A DNA stretch of 47,799 nucleotides, from positions 1 to 47,799 of the forward strand of contig DASPKX010000149.1 of the NCBI GenBank assembly GCA_035627835.1, given 5' to 3'. Below are positions 7,680 to 16,063 of the stretch, in pieces (position 1 is the first letter of the stretch; each line of letters begins with the position of its first letter). The notes beneath the pieces are model-generated. The model saw nothing but the letters and a program-made list of their open reading frames with translations. It was not told where the DNA came from and did no database searches. Source of the DNA: DASPKX01 sp035627835. GTDB lineage: Bacteria > Verrucomicrobiota > Verrucomicrobiia > Limisphaerales > SXQI01. The position numbers and the translations under genes were made by a program.

Positions 7680-8183
7680 TTAGTTCTGGGTATTCGGCTC
7701 CCTGGCAGAGTTTCCGACGGATCCCTCAAATACGTCGCTGACCCCATGATAGTGCGTGGTGAAGAGAGGGATTTGCACTCGGCCCAGCGGAAACACGTGC
7801 TTGAGGCTGAAGGTCAGCTCATATTTCCAGGGAACATCATCGGGCGCAATAATCGTTACCGACTGTGTCGGCATCGAGAGCGCAATTCGGCGGACCTCCG
7901 TCTCAACCCATTCGCCGTCCCGTTGTATCCAGAAGGTCTCCTTCCACGTTCCGGAGCTGACGGTGAAAAAGGTCGAGCCAGGAGCTTTAAACTTAAATTC
8001 AACCTCCGTCCCCTCACCTGTTGGGATCTGCCGCATGCGGATAGTCTCCAGCTTGCTCACCGGAACATCCCGGACGCGTAGAATGACAAAGGACGCAAGA
8101 GCGAGGACCACCGCCACCGCCAGCAAAACCGGCCAGCGCTTACGCCTGCGTTCGCTGCTCAGCTCCTTCGTCTCCGCTCGCAT
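7680..8183 (-). CDS. Hypothetical membrane-anchored protein
   Basis: 167 aa, not recognised. A basic N-terminus (SSERRRKRWP) precedes one hydrophobic segment at about residues 18-35 (VLLAVAVVLALASFVILRV), so it is likely a signal anchor with the remaining 130 residues outside the cytoplasm. The outer part has alternating beta-strand character (GTEVEFKFKAPGSTFFTVSS, KYELTFSLKHVF) and no cysteines or catalytic motif that I can name. It stands alone on the minus strand between the broken nucleotidyltransferase and the divergent pyruvate carboxylase gene. Codon use matches the neighbours. Confidence 0.6.
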   Translation of the reverse strand: MRAETKELSSERRRKRWPVLLAVAVVLALASFVILRVRDVPVSKLETIRMRQIPTGEGTEVEFKFKAPGSTFFTVSSGTWKETFWIQRDGEWVETEVRRIALSMPTQSVTIIAPDDVPWKYELTFSLKHVFPLGRVQIPLFTTHYHGVSDVFEGSVGNSAREPNTQN

Positions 8184-8294
8184 GATCTAAGTATTAACGG
8201 TAGCCGCCAAGGATTTGAAACCTGAACTATAGAGGCTTGGTTTTCGACACCTGATAAAGAAACCGAACGGAGGTGAAAACCCTCTCACTTTATT

Positions 8295-8324
8295 AATCTG
8301 CGAAAATCTGCGAAATCTGCGGAT
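8295..8324. repeat. AATCTGCG phrase repeat, copy 1
   Basis: Three near-tandem AATCTGCG units in the 230-bp gap upstream of pyruvate carboxylase. The same phrase on the other strand (CGCAGATT) recurs at 32065-32096 and 40527-40570, always between genes. Confidence 0.7.
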
Positions 8325-8414
8325 GTCCTCCTTCCCTCCCTTTATCAGAGGCTCGCGTGACTTGATCCCCCTTTGCCTTTAACGCCAAACGTCTTTATAA
8401 ACCCCGAACGCTTT

Positions 8415-11400
8415 ATGAAATCTCGCCGCAAGCCTGCGCCATCCAAGGAGAAGGAATCACCCAAGCCACCGATTCCTGCCGCTCCCGTCTGCCGCAAACT
8501 CATGGCCGCCAATCGCGGCGAGATCGCCATTCGCATCTTCCGCGCGGCCACTGAACTCGGCTTGCGCACCGTTGCTGTTTACGCACAGGAAGATCGCCTG
8601 GGCGTCCATCGCTTCAAAGCGGACGAAGCCTACCGTGTCGGCGAAGGCAAGGGCCCCGTCGGCGCTTACCTCGATATCGAGAGCATCATCGCGCTGGCGA
8701 AGGAGAAGGGCGTGGACATGATCCACCCCGGCTACGGGTTTCTTTCCGAGAATGCCGCTCTTGCGCAAGCCTGCCATGACAACGGAATCATCTTCGTGGG
8801 CCCAAGGCCGGAGCTGTTGAAGCTGATGGGCGACAAAGTGGCCGCTCGCGCCCTCGCTCAGAAGGTCGGCGTGCCGACTCTGCCGGGCACTGAGGAGCCA
8901 GTTTCCGACCGCGGTGAGGCGCTGAAGATCGCCAAGAGCATCGGCTTCCCACTGATCATCAAAGCCGCTTTCGGTGGTGGGGGACGCGGGATGCGCGTGG
9001 TCACGAAAGGTTCTGACCTCGCCAATCTTCTGGAAGAAGCACAGAACGAAGCCGAGCGGGCGTTCGGCAACCCAGCGGTTTTCCTCGAGAAGTACATTCC
9101 TCGCGCCAAGCACATCGAGGTGCAGGTGCTCGGGGATCGGCACGGGAATGTTCTCCATTTGCACGAGCGCGATTGCTCAGTCCAGCGCCGCCACCAAAAG
9201 GTGGTGGAGATCGCGCCATCGGTTGAACTCGACCCTGTGGTCGTGCGGGAGTTGTGCGAAGCCAGCGTGAAGATTGCCTCCGCGATTCATTACGACAACG
9301 CCGGGACCGTCGAGTTTCTCTTAGACCTGGACACTAACCAGTGGTTCTTCATCGAGATGAACCCACGCATCCAAGTCGAGCACACCGTCACGGAAGTCAT
9401 CACCGGAATCGATTTGGTCCGCGCGCAGATCCTGGTGGCGCAAGGACGCTCATTGCATGGCCCTGAGTTGGATCTCCCGCCGCAGGACAAAATCCCGCGC
9501 AACGGTTACGCCGTTCAATGCCGCGTCACCACGGAAGATCCCGAAAACAAGTTCATCCCGAACTACGGCCGCATCCTCACCTACCGATCAGCGGCAGGGT
9601 TCGGCATCCGTCTGGACGGTGGGATGGCTGAGGCGGGCAGCGTTATCACGCCGTTTTATGATTCATTGCTCGTGAAGGTCACCGCCGCAGGGCGCGACTT
9701 TAAGATGGCTCTTCAGCGCATGGACCGGGCCTTGCGTGAGTTCCGCATTCGCGGGGTGAAGACCAATATCCCCTTCCTCGAGAACGTCATTGCTAATGAC
9801 ACCTTCCGGAGCGGCCAGGCCACAACAACTCTGATCGACACAACCCCGGAGCTGTTCAAGTTCAGCCAGCGTCGTGACCGCGCGACTAAGCTGCTGGCCT
9901 TCCTGAGCGATGTCATCGTGAACGGGAACCCGCAGGTCAAAGGTTTCAAGTTCAAGAACGCGCCTATCGAGCCGGAGCCGGTGCGCTACGATGCTAAAAT
10001 CGCCCCACCACCCGGAAGCCGCCAATTGCTGCTGGAGCTGGGACCGAAGAAGTTTGCCGATTGGGCCCTGAAGCAAAAGCGGCTGCTCATCACCGACACA
10101 ACCTTCCGTGACGCGCACCAATCGTTGATGGCCACGCGCGTGCGCACTTACGATATGCTCGCTATTGCAGGCGCCGTTGCTCGCCGCGCGCCGCAGCTCT
10201 TCAGCATGGAGATGTGGGGCGGCGCGACGTTCGACACTGCGATGCGATTCCTCCATGAGGATCCATGGACACGCTTGCGCCTGCTCCGGGAGAAAATTCC
10301 GAACATCTGTTTCCAGATGCTTTTCCGCGGCTCGAATGCCGTGGGCTACTCGAACTACCCCGACAATGTCGTCGCCGGCTTCATCAAGCATTCGGCAGAG
10401 CAAGGCATCGACATTTTCCGCATCTTCGATTCACTTAATTATCTGCCGAACTTGAAGGTGGCGATGGAAGCAGTGCAGGAAACCCACGCTATTTGCGAAG
10501 GAGCCATCTGCTACACCGGCGACATTCTGGATCCAAAGCGCACGAAGTACTCGCTCAAATATTACATCAAGCTTGCGCGGGAGCTGGAGAAAATGGGCGC
10601 CCATTTCCTCGCCATCAAGGATATGGCCGGCCTTTGCCGTCCCTATGCCGCGCACCAACTGGTGAAGGCGTTGAAGGAGGAGATCGGCTTGCCGGTGCAC
10701 TTCCACACGCACGATACGAGCGGTGTGAATGCCGCCTCCGTGCTGCAGGCCAGCGACGCGAATGTGGATGTCGTGGACCTGGCGATAGCTTCAATGTCCG
10801 GCTCCACCAGCCAACCCAACCTGAACTCGATCGTTGCCGCGCTTCAGCACACCCCACGGGAAACACTGCTCGACCTGAACGCGCTCAACGAATTCTCCGA
10901 CTACTGGGAGCAAGTGCGCGCGGTTTACGCGCCGTTCGACACGAGCCCGAAGTCCGGATCAGCGGAAGTTTATCTCCACGAAATGCCCGGTGGCCAATAC
11001 ACGAACCTGAAGGAGCAAGCCGCGAGCATGGGCCTAAGCCATCGTTGGCCTGAGATCGCGCGCACCTATGCCGAAGTGAACCAGCTCTTCGGGGACATCG
11101 TCAAAGTCACCCCCAGCAGCAAAGTGGTTGGTGACATGACCATGCTGCTGATCACCCGCGGAATTAAACCCGCCGACGTTCTCAACCTTGAGCCGGGCGC
11201 GACCACGTTCCCTGAGTCAGTCATTGATATGCTGCAGGGTGGATTAGGGCAGCCGATGGGCGGGTGGCCCAAAGGATTGCAGAAGGTGGTGCTCGGCAAT
11301 CGCAAGCCTCTGGAAGGCCGCCCCGGCGAAGGGATGCCGCCACTCAATTTCGAGAAGGCGTCGGAGGAGTTGGGGACGAAGCTCAAGCGCGATGTGGAGA

Positions 11401-11930
11401 CCGATGATCTCTACAGCTACTTGATGTATCCCCAGGTGTTTCTCGACTACGCCAAATTCGAGCGGGATTACAGCGATGTCTCGGTGCTGCCCACCTACAC
11501 CTTCTTCTACGGATTGCGTCCAGGGGACGAGATTTCCGTGGACATCGAGGAAGGGAAAACGCTCTTCATCAAGCTGATCAACGTTGGCCCAGCGGACAAG
11601 AACGGATACCGCATCGTGCATTACGAGCTGAACGGCATGCCGCGCGAGGGCGCTGTGCACGACCGCTCTATTCAAGGCGCAGCCAAGACCCGCCTCAAGG
11701 CGGACCCCGCGGAACCCACGCAAATTGGCGCGCCAATTCCTGGCCTGATCACAACCATCAACGTCAGCAGCAAAACAAAAGTGTCCAAGGGCGACAAGCT
11801 CATCACGCTTGAGGCGATGAAGATGCAGACCACGATCTATGCGCCCATCGATGGATTGGTGGAGGAAATCCTCGTGCACGTTGGCGAAACCGTCGAAGCG
11901 CGCGACCTCCTCGTGCGGATGAAAGAATAA
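8415..11930 (+). CDS. pyc: Pyruvate carboxylase
   Basis: Biotin enzyme that carboxylates pyruvate to oxaloacetate (anaplerosis). 1,171 aa from ATG 8415, which has a short basic leader; an earlier non-ATG start adds only 14 residues. Single-chain architecture: biotin carboxylase (about 30-490) with KLMAANRGEIAIRIFRAA, the glycine-rich ATP loop FGGGGRGMRVV, ERDCSVQRRHQKVVE and IEMNPRIQVEHTVTE. Carboxyltransferase domain (about 555-850) with DTTFRDAHQSLMATRVRTYDM and the metal site HFHTHDTSG. C-terminal biotinyl domain with the attachment lysine in EAMKMQT near residue 1134. The length and order match the alpha4 form. No neighbouring birA is seen. The upstream gap holds a repeat and no clear promoter. 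Confidence 0.96.
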   Translation: MKSRRKPAPSKEKESPKPPIPAAPVCRKLMAANRGEIAIRIFRAATELGLRTVAVYAQEDRLGVHRFKADEAYRVGEGKGPVGAYLDIESIIALAKEKGVDMIHPGYGFLSENAALAQACHDNGIIFVGPRPELLKLMGDKVAARALAQKVGVPTLPGTEEPVSDRGEALKIAKSIGFPLIIKAAFGGGGRGMRVVTKGSDLANLLEEAQNEAERAFGNPAVFLEKYIPRAKHIEVQVLGDRHGNVLHLHERDCSVQRRHQKVVEIAPSVELDPVVVRELCEASVKIASAIHYDNAGTVEFLLDLDTNQWFFIEMNPRIQVEHTVTEVITGIDLVRAQILVAQGRSLHGPELDLPPQDKIPRNGYAVQCRVTTEDPENKFIPNYGRILTYRSAAGFGIRLDGGMAEAGSVITPFYDSLLVKVTAAGRDFKMALQRMDRALREFRIRGVKTNIPFLENVIANDTFRSGQATTTLIDTTPELFKFSQRRDRATKLLAFLSDVIVNGNPQVKGFKFKNAPIEPEPVRYDAKIAPPPGSRQLLLELGPKKFADWALKQKRLLITDTTFRDAHQSLMATRVRTYDMLAIAGAVARRAPQLFSMEMWGGATFDTAMRFLHEDPWTRLRLLREKIPNICFQMLFRGSNAVGYSNYPDNVVAGFIKHSAEQGIDIFRIFDSLNYLPNLKVAMEAVQETHAICEGAICYTGDILDPKRTKYSLKYYIKLARELEKMGAHFLAIKDMAGLCRPYAAHQLVKALKEEIGLPVHFHTHDTSGVNAASVLQASDANVDVVDLAIASMSGSTSQPNLNSIVAALQHTPRETLLDLNALNEFSDYWEQVRAVYAPFDTSPKSGSAEVYLHEMPGGQYTNLKEQAASMGLSHRWPEIARTYAEVNQLFGDIVKVTPSSKVVGDMTMLLITRGIKPADVLNLEPGATTFPESVIDMLQGGLGQPMGGWPKGLQKVVLGNRKPLEGRPGEGMPPLNFEKASEELGTKLKRDVETDDLYSYLMYPQVFLDYAKFERDYSDVSVLPTYTFFYGLRPGDEISVDIEEGKTLFIKLINVGPADKNGYRIVHYELNGMPREGAVHDRSIQGAAKTRLKADPAEPTQIGAPIPGLITTINVSSKTKVSKGDKLITLEAMKMQTTIYAPIDGLVEEILVHVGETVEARDLLVRMKE

Positions 11931-11950
11931 ACGGAGGCTTAAGGTCCTGT

Positions 11951-12058
11951 GGTAGCCCCCGGTCCCCGACCGGGTGTTCCTGTTCCAAATGGTAGGCCCG
12001 GTCCCCCGACCGGACGTCCTGTCCCAAATGGTAGGCCCGGTCCCCGACCGGGCGTCCT
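11951..12058. repeat. Three tandem GGTAG-palindrome repeats (about 40 bp each)
   Basis: Copies begin with GGTAG at 11951, 11991 and 12030 (spacing 40 and 39). Each holds the dyad CCCGGTC-CCC-GACCGGG, perfect at 11958-11974 and 12036-12052 and slightly altered at about 11997-12013, followed by a GTTCCT or CGTCCT tail. The third copy shares a 29-bp core, in inverted orientation, with 35435-35463. This is an interspersed repeat family, not coding. Confidence 0.85.
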
Positions 12059-12062
12059 CCTC

Positions 12063-12112
12063 CTGGCTCACTCTGCGACCTCTGCTTCCTCCTGTTCTGC
12101 GCTGTTCAAAGC
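12063..12112. repeat. CTCTGCGACCTC phrase repeat
   Basis: Pyrimidine-rich phrase CTCTGCGACCTCTGCTTCCT directly after the palindrome array. Related text occurs at 24360-24425 and 26330-26405, and on the opposite strand at 40774-40835. It lies just upstream of the prepilin start. Confidence 0.55.
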
Positions 12113-12143
12113 GAGTCCAGCCATGCACCATCACGATTGTTGT

Positions 12144-12926
12144 ATGCCGAACCGGTCCCGCGCCTTCACCTTGATAGAACTCCTCGTCGTAATCGCGATT
12201 ATCGCGATTCTGGCTGGGATGCTCCTGCCCGCGCTCTCCCGCGCCAAGGCCCAGGGCCAGAGCGCCAAGTGCCTCAGCAACGTCAAACAGCTCTCCCTCG
12301 CCTGGATCATATACGCCGACGATAACGCCGACCGGCTCGTGAACAATCACGGCATCGAGCAAACGCGCCAGGAGCGAAACAATTGGGTGAACAACATTCT
12401 TGATTGGGGCCCCGCCGAGGAAAACACCAACACCACCTTCCTCACCAGTGGCAAGCTCTCCGCATACGTGGGGCGCTCCACCATGATTTACAAATGTCCC
12501 TCCGACACCTCGCAATCTGAGAACGGCCCGCGCAATCGGAGCATGTCGATGAACTCGTTAGTTGGAGACCCGGGCGTGCTGACGAACCAGTTCAACCCAA
12601 CCTATCGCCAATTCTTCAAAAGCTCCGATTTCTTCGATGCGTCCCGCTTCTTTGTCTTCATTGATGAGCATCCGGACACCTTGAACGACGGTTTCTTCAT
12701 GAACCGCCTAAACGAAAAGAAATGGGGCAACTTGCCCGGCTCCTATCACAAAGGCGGAGCCAGCCTCTCCTTCGCGGACGGCCACGCAGAGCCGCACCGT
12801 TGGACCATCGCCGACACCATCAAGCCACCCAGGAAAGGCGCCGTCGGCGGCTCCTTCGCCCCCACCTCATTGGTTGACTACGACTGGCTCCGCCACCGGA
12901 CCAGCTACGAGCTGCCGCAGCAATAA
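12144..12926 (+). CDS. Type II secretion-like prepilin, H-X9-DG family
   Basis: 260 aa from ATG 12144; ATG 12123 would add seven residues rich in His and Cys. The short basic leader MPNRSRA is followed by the prepilin cleavage/methylation motif FTLIELLVVIAIIAILAGML, with Glu5 of the mature protein present. The C-terminus holds YHKGGASLSFADGHAE, the H-X9-DG signature: His, nine residues, Asp-Gly. Such proteins occur in many copies in Verrucomicrobiota and Planctomycetota and are thought to be pseudopilin-like surface or secretion components; substrates are unknown. The middle has YADDNADRLVNNHG and SDTSQSENGPRNRSM, typical of the family. The TPMT-like gene starts 6 nt later, so they may be co-transcribed. 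Confidence 0.88.
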   Translation: MPNRSRAFTLIELLVVIAIIAILAGMLLPALSRAKAQGQSAKCLSNVKQLSLAWIIYADDNADRLVNNHGIEQTRQERNNWVNNILDWGPAEENTNTTFLTSGKLSAYVGRSTMIYKCPSDTSQSENGPRNRSMSMNSLVGDPGVLTNQFNPTYRQFFKSSDFFDASRFFVFIDEHPDTLNDGFFMNRLNEKKWGNLPGSYHKGGASLSFADGHAEPHRWTIADTIKPPRKGAVGGSFAPTSLVDYDWLRHRTSYELPQQ

Positions 12927-12932
12927 GGCGCG

Positions 12933-13508
12933 ATGGATTGGGAGGAGCTTTATCGCAAAGGGGAAACACCCTGGGATCGCGGGGCTTCGCCGCCGTTGCG
13001 GGCGCACCTCGAACGGAAGCCGTTGCGCGGGAAAGCTCTTATTCCTGGCTGTGGCCGCGGCCATGATGTTGCGCTGGCGGTTGAGCACGGAATCAATGCC
13101 ATTGGCTTGGACATAGCGCCTACAGCGGTGAAAGAAGCCCGCGCTCTTCACCCGCACTTGGCAGAACGATTCGTCGTGGGTAGTTTGTTCGATCCTCCGG
13201 CTGAACTGCGTGGAGCTTTCGATATTGTCCTCGAGCATACCTGCATGAGCGGACTGCATCCCAGCCTGCGGCAGGATTATCGTCGCGGGATTGACCTAAC
13301 GCTCAAGAGAGGCGGACTGCTCGTGGGCGTCTGGTTCATCGACCCGGATCTTGATCCCGGCGAAGAAGGCCCTCCATATCGGTTGAGCATCGCAGAGATG
13401 GATGCCCTTTTTGGGGTCGGGTACCAGATCGTTGAAAATTATATTCCTCAATCGGCCTTTCCTGGTCGTGAGCGACGGGAACTGCTGCGTGTGCTGCGCA
13501 AGCTTTAG
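12933..13508 (+). CDS. TPMT-family SAM-dependent methyltransferase
   Basis: 191 aa. The start MDWEELYRKGETPWDRG is the thiopurine methyltransferase family pattern, in which the Trp-Asp segment contacts the substrate. SAM-binding motif I is LIPGCGRGHDVALAVEHG, followed by the acidic strand GLDIAPTAV, and motif IV-like FDIVLEHTCMSGLHP. Bacterial TPMT-like enzymes methylate sulfur, selenium or tellurium compounds; the true substrate here is unknown. The protein is shorter than E. coli-type TPMT but complete, ending LLRVLRKL. It follows the prepilin gene by 6 nt on the same strand, with no obvious functional link. Confidence 0.85.
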   Translation: MDWEELYRKGETPWDRGASPPLRAHLERKPLRGKALIPGCGRGHDVALAVEHGINAIGLDIAPTAVKEARALHPHLAERFVVGSLFDPPAELRGAFDIVLEHTCMSGLHPSLRQDYRRGIDLTLKRGGLLVGVWFIDPDLDPGEEGPPYRLSIAEMDALFGVGYQIVENYIPQSAFPGRERRELLRVLRKL

Positions 13509-13567
13509 GTTCTTCCCTGCCTTGGCCAGCTCCATCCAACCGTGGTAGCGTGTTCCCACGCACTTAT

Positions 13568-14716
13568 ATGATCCGCTGCTTTTTGCTCCTCTTGCTCATC
13601 GCCACGGCACCTCTGCTGAAAGCGCAAGCGCCACCGCCGATGGCTCCAAGCACATTGGAGCCCTTCAAAGGCATCACCACTCCCAAGGGTGTGGAATCGA
13701 ACCTCTTCCAGATCAAGTCCACCGGCGTGACCACCGAACCAATCCGGGTGGCTGCGGAAGCGTTCCTGGCTGGGCTGACCGATGAGCAACGGCGCAAGAC
13801 CACCTTTCCAGTCGATTCACACGAGTGGCGGCGTTGGGATAACCGCCACTCTCCTCCACGCGAAGGTGTTCGCTTCAAGGACATGACAGAGCAGCAGCGT
13901 GCCCTTGCCTTCGATCTGCTCCGCGCCAGCCTCAGCGCTAAAGGCCTGAAGCTCAGCCAGGACATCATGCGTCTCAATGAGACAATCGGCGAGATGACCG
14001 GCCGCCTGGGTGAATATGGCGAGTGGCTTTACTATATCACCATCATGGGCACCCCCTCTGCGACCAAGCCTTGGGGCTGGCAGCTCGACGGCCATCACCT
14101 GGTCATCAACTACTTCATCCTCGGTGATCAAGTGGTGATGACCCCAAACTTTGCCGGTTCCGAGCCAGTCCGCGCAGAATCCGGTAAATACAAAGGCACT
14201 GTCGTCCTGCAGGAGGAGCAGGATAAAGGCCTCGCCTTCATGCGCTCGCTGGACGAGGGCCAGCAAAAGAAAGCGCGCATCGGCACGAAGAAAGGCCCTA
14301 CTAACAACCTCACAGAAGCGTATAAAGACAATGTGGTGCTCGACTACGCTGGCATTCCCGCTAGCGACTTAAATGCTTCCCAGAAAGAGCAATTGCTTGC
14401 GTTGATCGGCGAGTACGTCGGACGCATCCGCGATGGTCACGCCCGCGTGAAAATGTCCGAAGTTCGCGCCCACCTGGACCGCACCACCTTCGGCTGGATC
14501 GGTGAAACAGAAGCAGACAGCGTCTTTTACTATCGCATCCATAGCCCCGTTATCCTGATCGAGTTTGACCACCAACGGCCCATAGCTTTGGGACGATCTG
14601 ATGTTCCGACGCGCAATCATATTCACACTGTGGTGCGCACGCCAAATGGCAATGATTACGGCGCTGACATCCTCCGCCAACATCACGAGAAGCACCGGCA
14701 CGACCACGATCATTGA
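13568..14716 (+). CDS. Exported DUF3500 protein
   Basis: 382 aa from ATG 13568. The N-terminal signal peptide MIRCFLLLLLIATAPLLKAQA has a hydrophobic core and a likely cleavage after KAQA. The rest matches DUF3500: EWRRWDNRHSPPREGVRFKDM, GEYGEWLYYITIMGTPSATKPWGWQLDGHH, and near the C-terminus TFGWIGETEADSVFYYRIHSP and FDHQRPIAL followed by NHIHTVVRTPNGNDYGADILRQH. The tail is His-rich (HHEKHRHDHDH), which could bind metal. The family is thought to be secreted with unknown activity. An alternative non-ATG start lies 18 nt upstream. The chromate transporter gene follows 34 nt later on the same strand. Confidence 0.85.
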   Translation: MIRCFLLLLLIATAPLLKAQAPPPMAPSTLEPFKGITTPKGVESNLFQIKSTGVTTEPIRVAAEAFLAGLTDEQRRKTTFPVDSHEWRRWDNRHSPPREGVRFKDMTEQQRALAFDLLRASLSAKGLKLSQDIMRLNETIGEMTGRLGEYGEWLYYITIMGTPSATKPWGWQLDGHHLVINYFILGDQVVMTPNFAGSEPVRAESGKYKGTVVLQEEQDKGLAFMRSLDEGQQKKARIGTKKGPTNNLTEAYKDNVVLDYAGIPASDLNASQKEQLLALIGEYVGRIRDGHARVKMSEVRAHLDRTTFGWIGETEADSVFYYRIHSPVILIEFDHQRPIALGRSDVPTRNHIHTVVRTPNGNDYGADILRQHHEKHRHDHDH

Positions 14717-14750
14717 GCTGATGACCTAGCGAGCGAAGGTTCCGCAACCC

Positions 14751-16052
14751 ATGGCCAACCATCCTTCCTTCTCCGAGGCATTTCATTTCTGGCTGAAGCT
14801 CGGCTTCATCAGTTTTGGCGGCCCAACGGGGCAGATCGCGATCATGCACAAGGAGCTGGTCGAGAACCGCCGTTGGATCAGCGAAGCCAGATTCCTGCAC
14901 GCGCTGAACTTTTGCATGCTCCTCCCGGGGCCCGAGGCGCAGCAGCTCGCCACTTACATCGGTTGGCTCCTCCACCGCACCTGGGGCGGCGTGGTCGCTG
15001 GCGCGCTCTTCGTCCTCCCATCGATGCTTATTCTTTGGGCGTTGAGCTGGATTTACGTAAGCTACGGTAAGGTGCCTGTTGTCGCCGCTGTCTTCTACGG
15101 ACTGAAGCCTGCGGTGCTCGCAATTGTCGCAGCCGCTGCGATGCGGATCGGGAGCAAGGCCCTGAAAACAAAGGCCCTCTGGCTGGTGGCCATTGCTGCC
15201 TTCGTCGCGATCTACTTCTTCAAGGCGCCTTTCCCTGCCATCGTGTTTTCAGCCGGGTTGCTCGGCTGGCTGGCAGGCAGGAACCGCCCTGATCTGTTCC
15301 CCGCGCCTGCGGCGCACGGCGGGTCTGGAAAATCAGCTGTCCTGGACGATTCATCCGAAATCCCGGCGCACGCGCGTCCAAGCCTGAAACGAGCGTTGCG
15401 GCTGGCATGCGTCTGCCTGCTCTTGTGGTGGGCTCCAGTTGCGCTAATCGCCTTATGGCTCGGCCCCCATCACACGCTGGTGAAGGAAGGCATTTTCTTT
15501 AGCAAAGCGGCGATGGTCACCTTCGGCGGGGCCTACGCTGTCTTGCCCTATGTTTCTCAGCAAGCGGTCGAGAACTACGGCTGGCTTAGCGCCACGCAGA
15601 TGATGGATGGTCTTGGCCTCGCGGAAACAACCCCGGGCCCGCTCATCATGGTGTTGCAATTCGTAGGGTTCCTCGGCGGGTACCATCACCCGGGACAGTT
15701 AACGCCTATGATCGGCGCGACGCTGGGAGCATTCATCACCACCTGGACGACCTTCCTGCCCTGCTTCCTTTGGATCTTTCTAGGCGCGCCTTATATCGAG
15801 CGCCTTCGCGGAAATCGCGCCCTCGGCGCCGCGCTTACTGCTGTCACTGCCGCAGTGGTCGGCGTGATCCTGAATCTCGCCGTTTGGTTCGGCGCGCACG
15901 TGTTGTTCCCCGATGCGAAGACTCTGGATTGGTTCAGCCTCGCCATCGCGGTTATTGCATTTATCGGGCTGCATCGTTGGAAGTGGGGAGTGATCCAACT
16001 GGTCCTCGGAGCGGGCCTCGCTGGCGTGCTCTACAAAATGTTCGTTGTGTGA
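14751..16052 (+). CDS. chrA: Chromate transporter, long-chain CHR family
   Basis: 433-aa inner-membrane protein with about 10-12 hydrophobic segments. Two homologous halves are visible, as in long-chain CHR proteins. The first has GFISFGGPTGQIAIMHKELV and FCMLLPGPEAQQLATYIGW. The second has VTFGGAYAVLPYVSQQAVE and GLAETTPGPLIMVLQFVGF. These are the duplicated GGP/G and PGP motifs. Family members export chromate, and some have other anion substrates; no chrB regulator is nearby. The central loop (about residues 185-210) is hydrophilic. Start ATG 14751 follows the DUF3500 stop by 34 nt, and the tRNA nucleotidyltransferase starts 11 nt after its stop, suggesting one transcript. Confidence 0.9.
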   Translation: MANHPSFSEAFHFWLKLGFISFGGPTGQIAIMHKELVENRRWISEARFLHALNFCMLLPGPEAQQLATYIGWLLHRTWGGVVAGALFVLPSMLILWALSWIYVSYGKVPVVAAVFYGLKPAVLAIVAAAAMRIGSKALKTKALWLVAIAAFVAIYFFKAPFPAIVFSAGLLGWLAGRNRPDLFPAPAAHGGSGKSAVLDDSSEIPAHARPSLKRALRLACVCLLLWWAPVALIALWLGPHHTLVKEGIFFSKAAMVTFGGAYAVLPYVSQQAVENYGWLSATQMMDGLGLAETTPGPLIMVLQFVGFLGGYHHPGQLTPMIGATLGAFITTWTTFLPCFLWIFLGAPYIERLRGNRALGAALTAVTAAVVGVILNLAVWFGAHVLFPDAKTLDWFSLAIAVIAFIGLHRWKWGVIQLVLGAGLAGVLYKMFVV

Positions 16053-16063
16053 GAATTTAAAGC

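Noticed and set aside
11244..12515. A 423-codon minus-strand frame across the pyruvate carboxylase end, repeats and prepilin
   Set aside because: It crosses two good genes and a repeat array on the opposite strand; translation is not protein-like.
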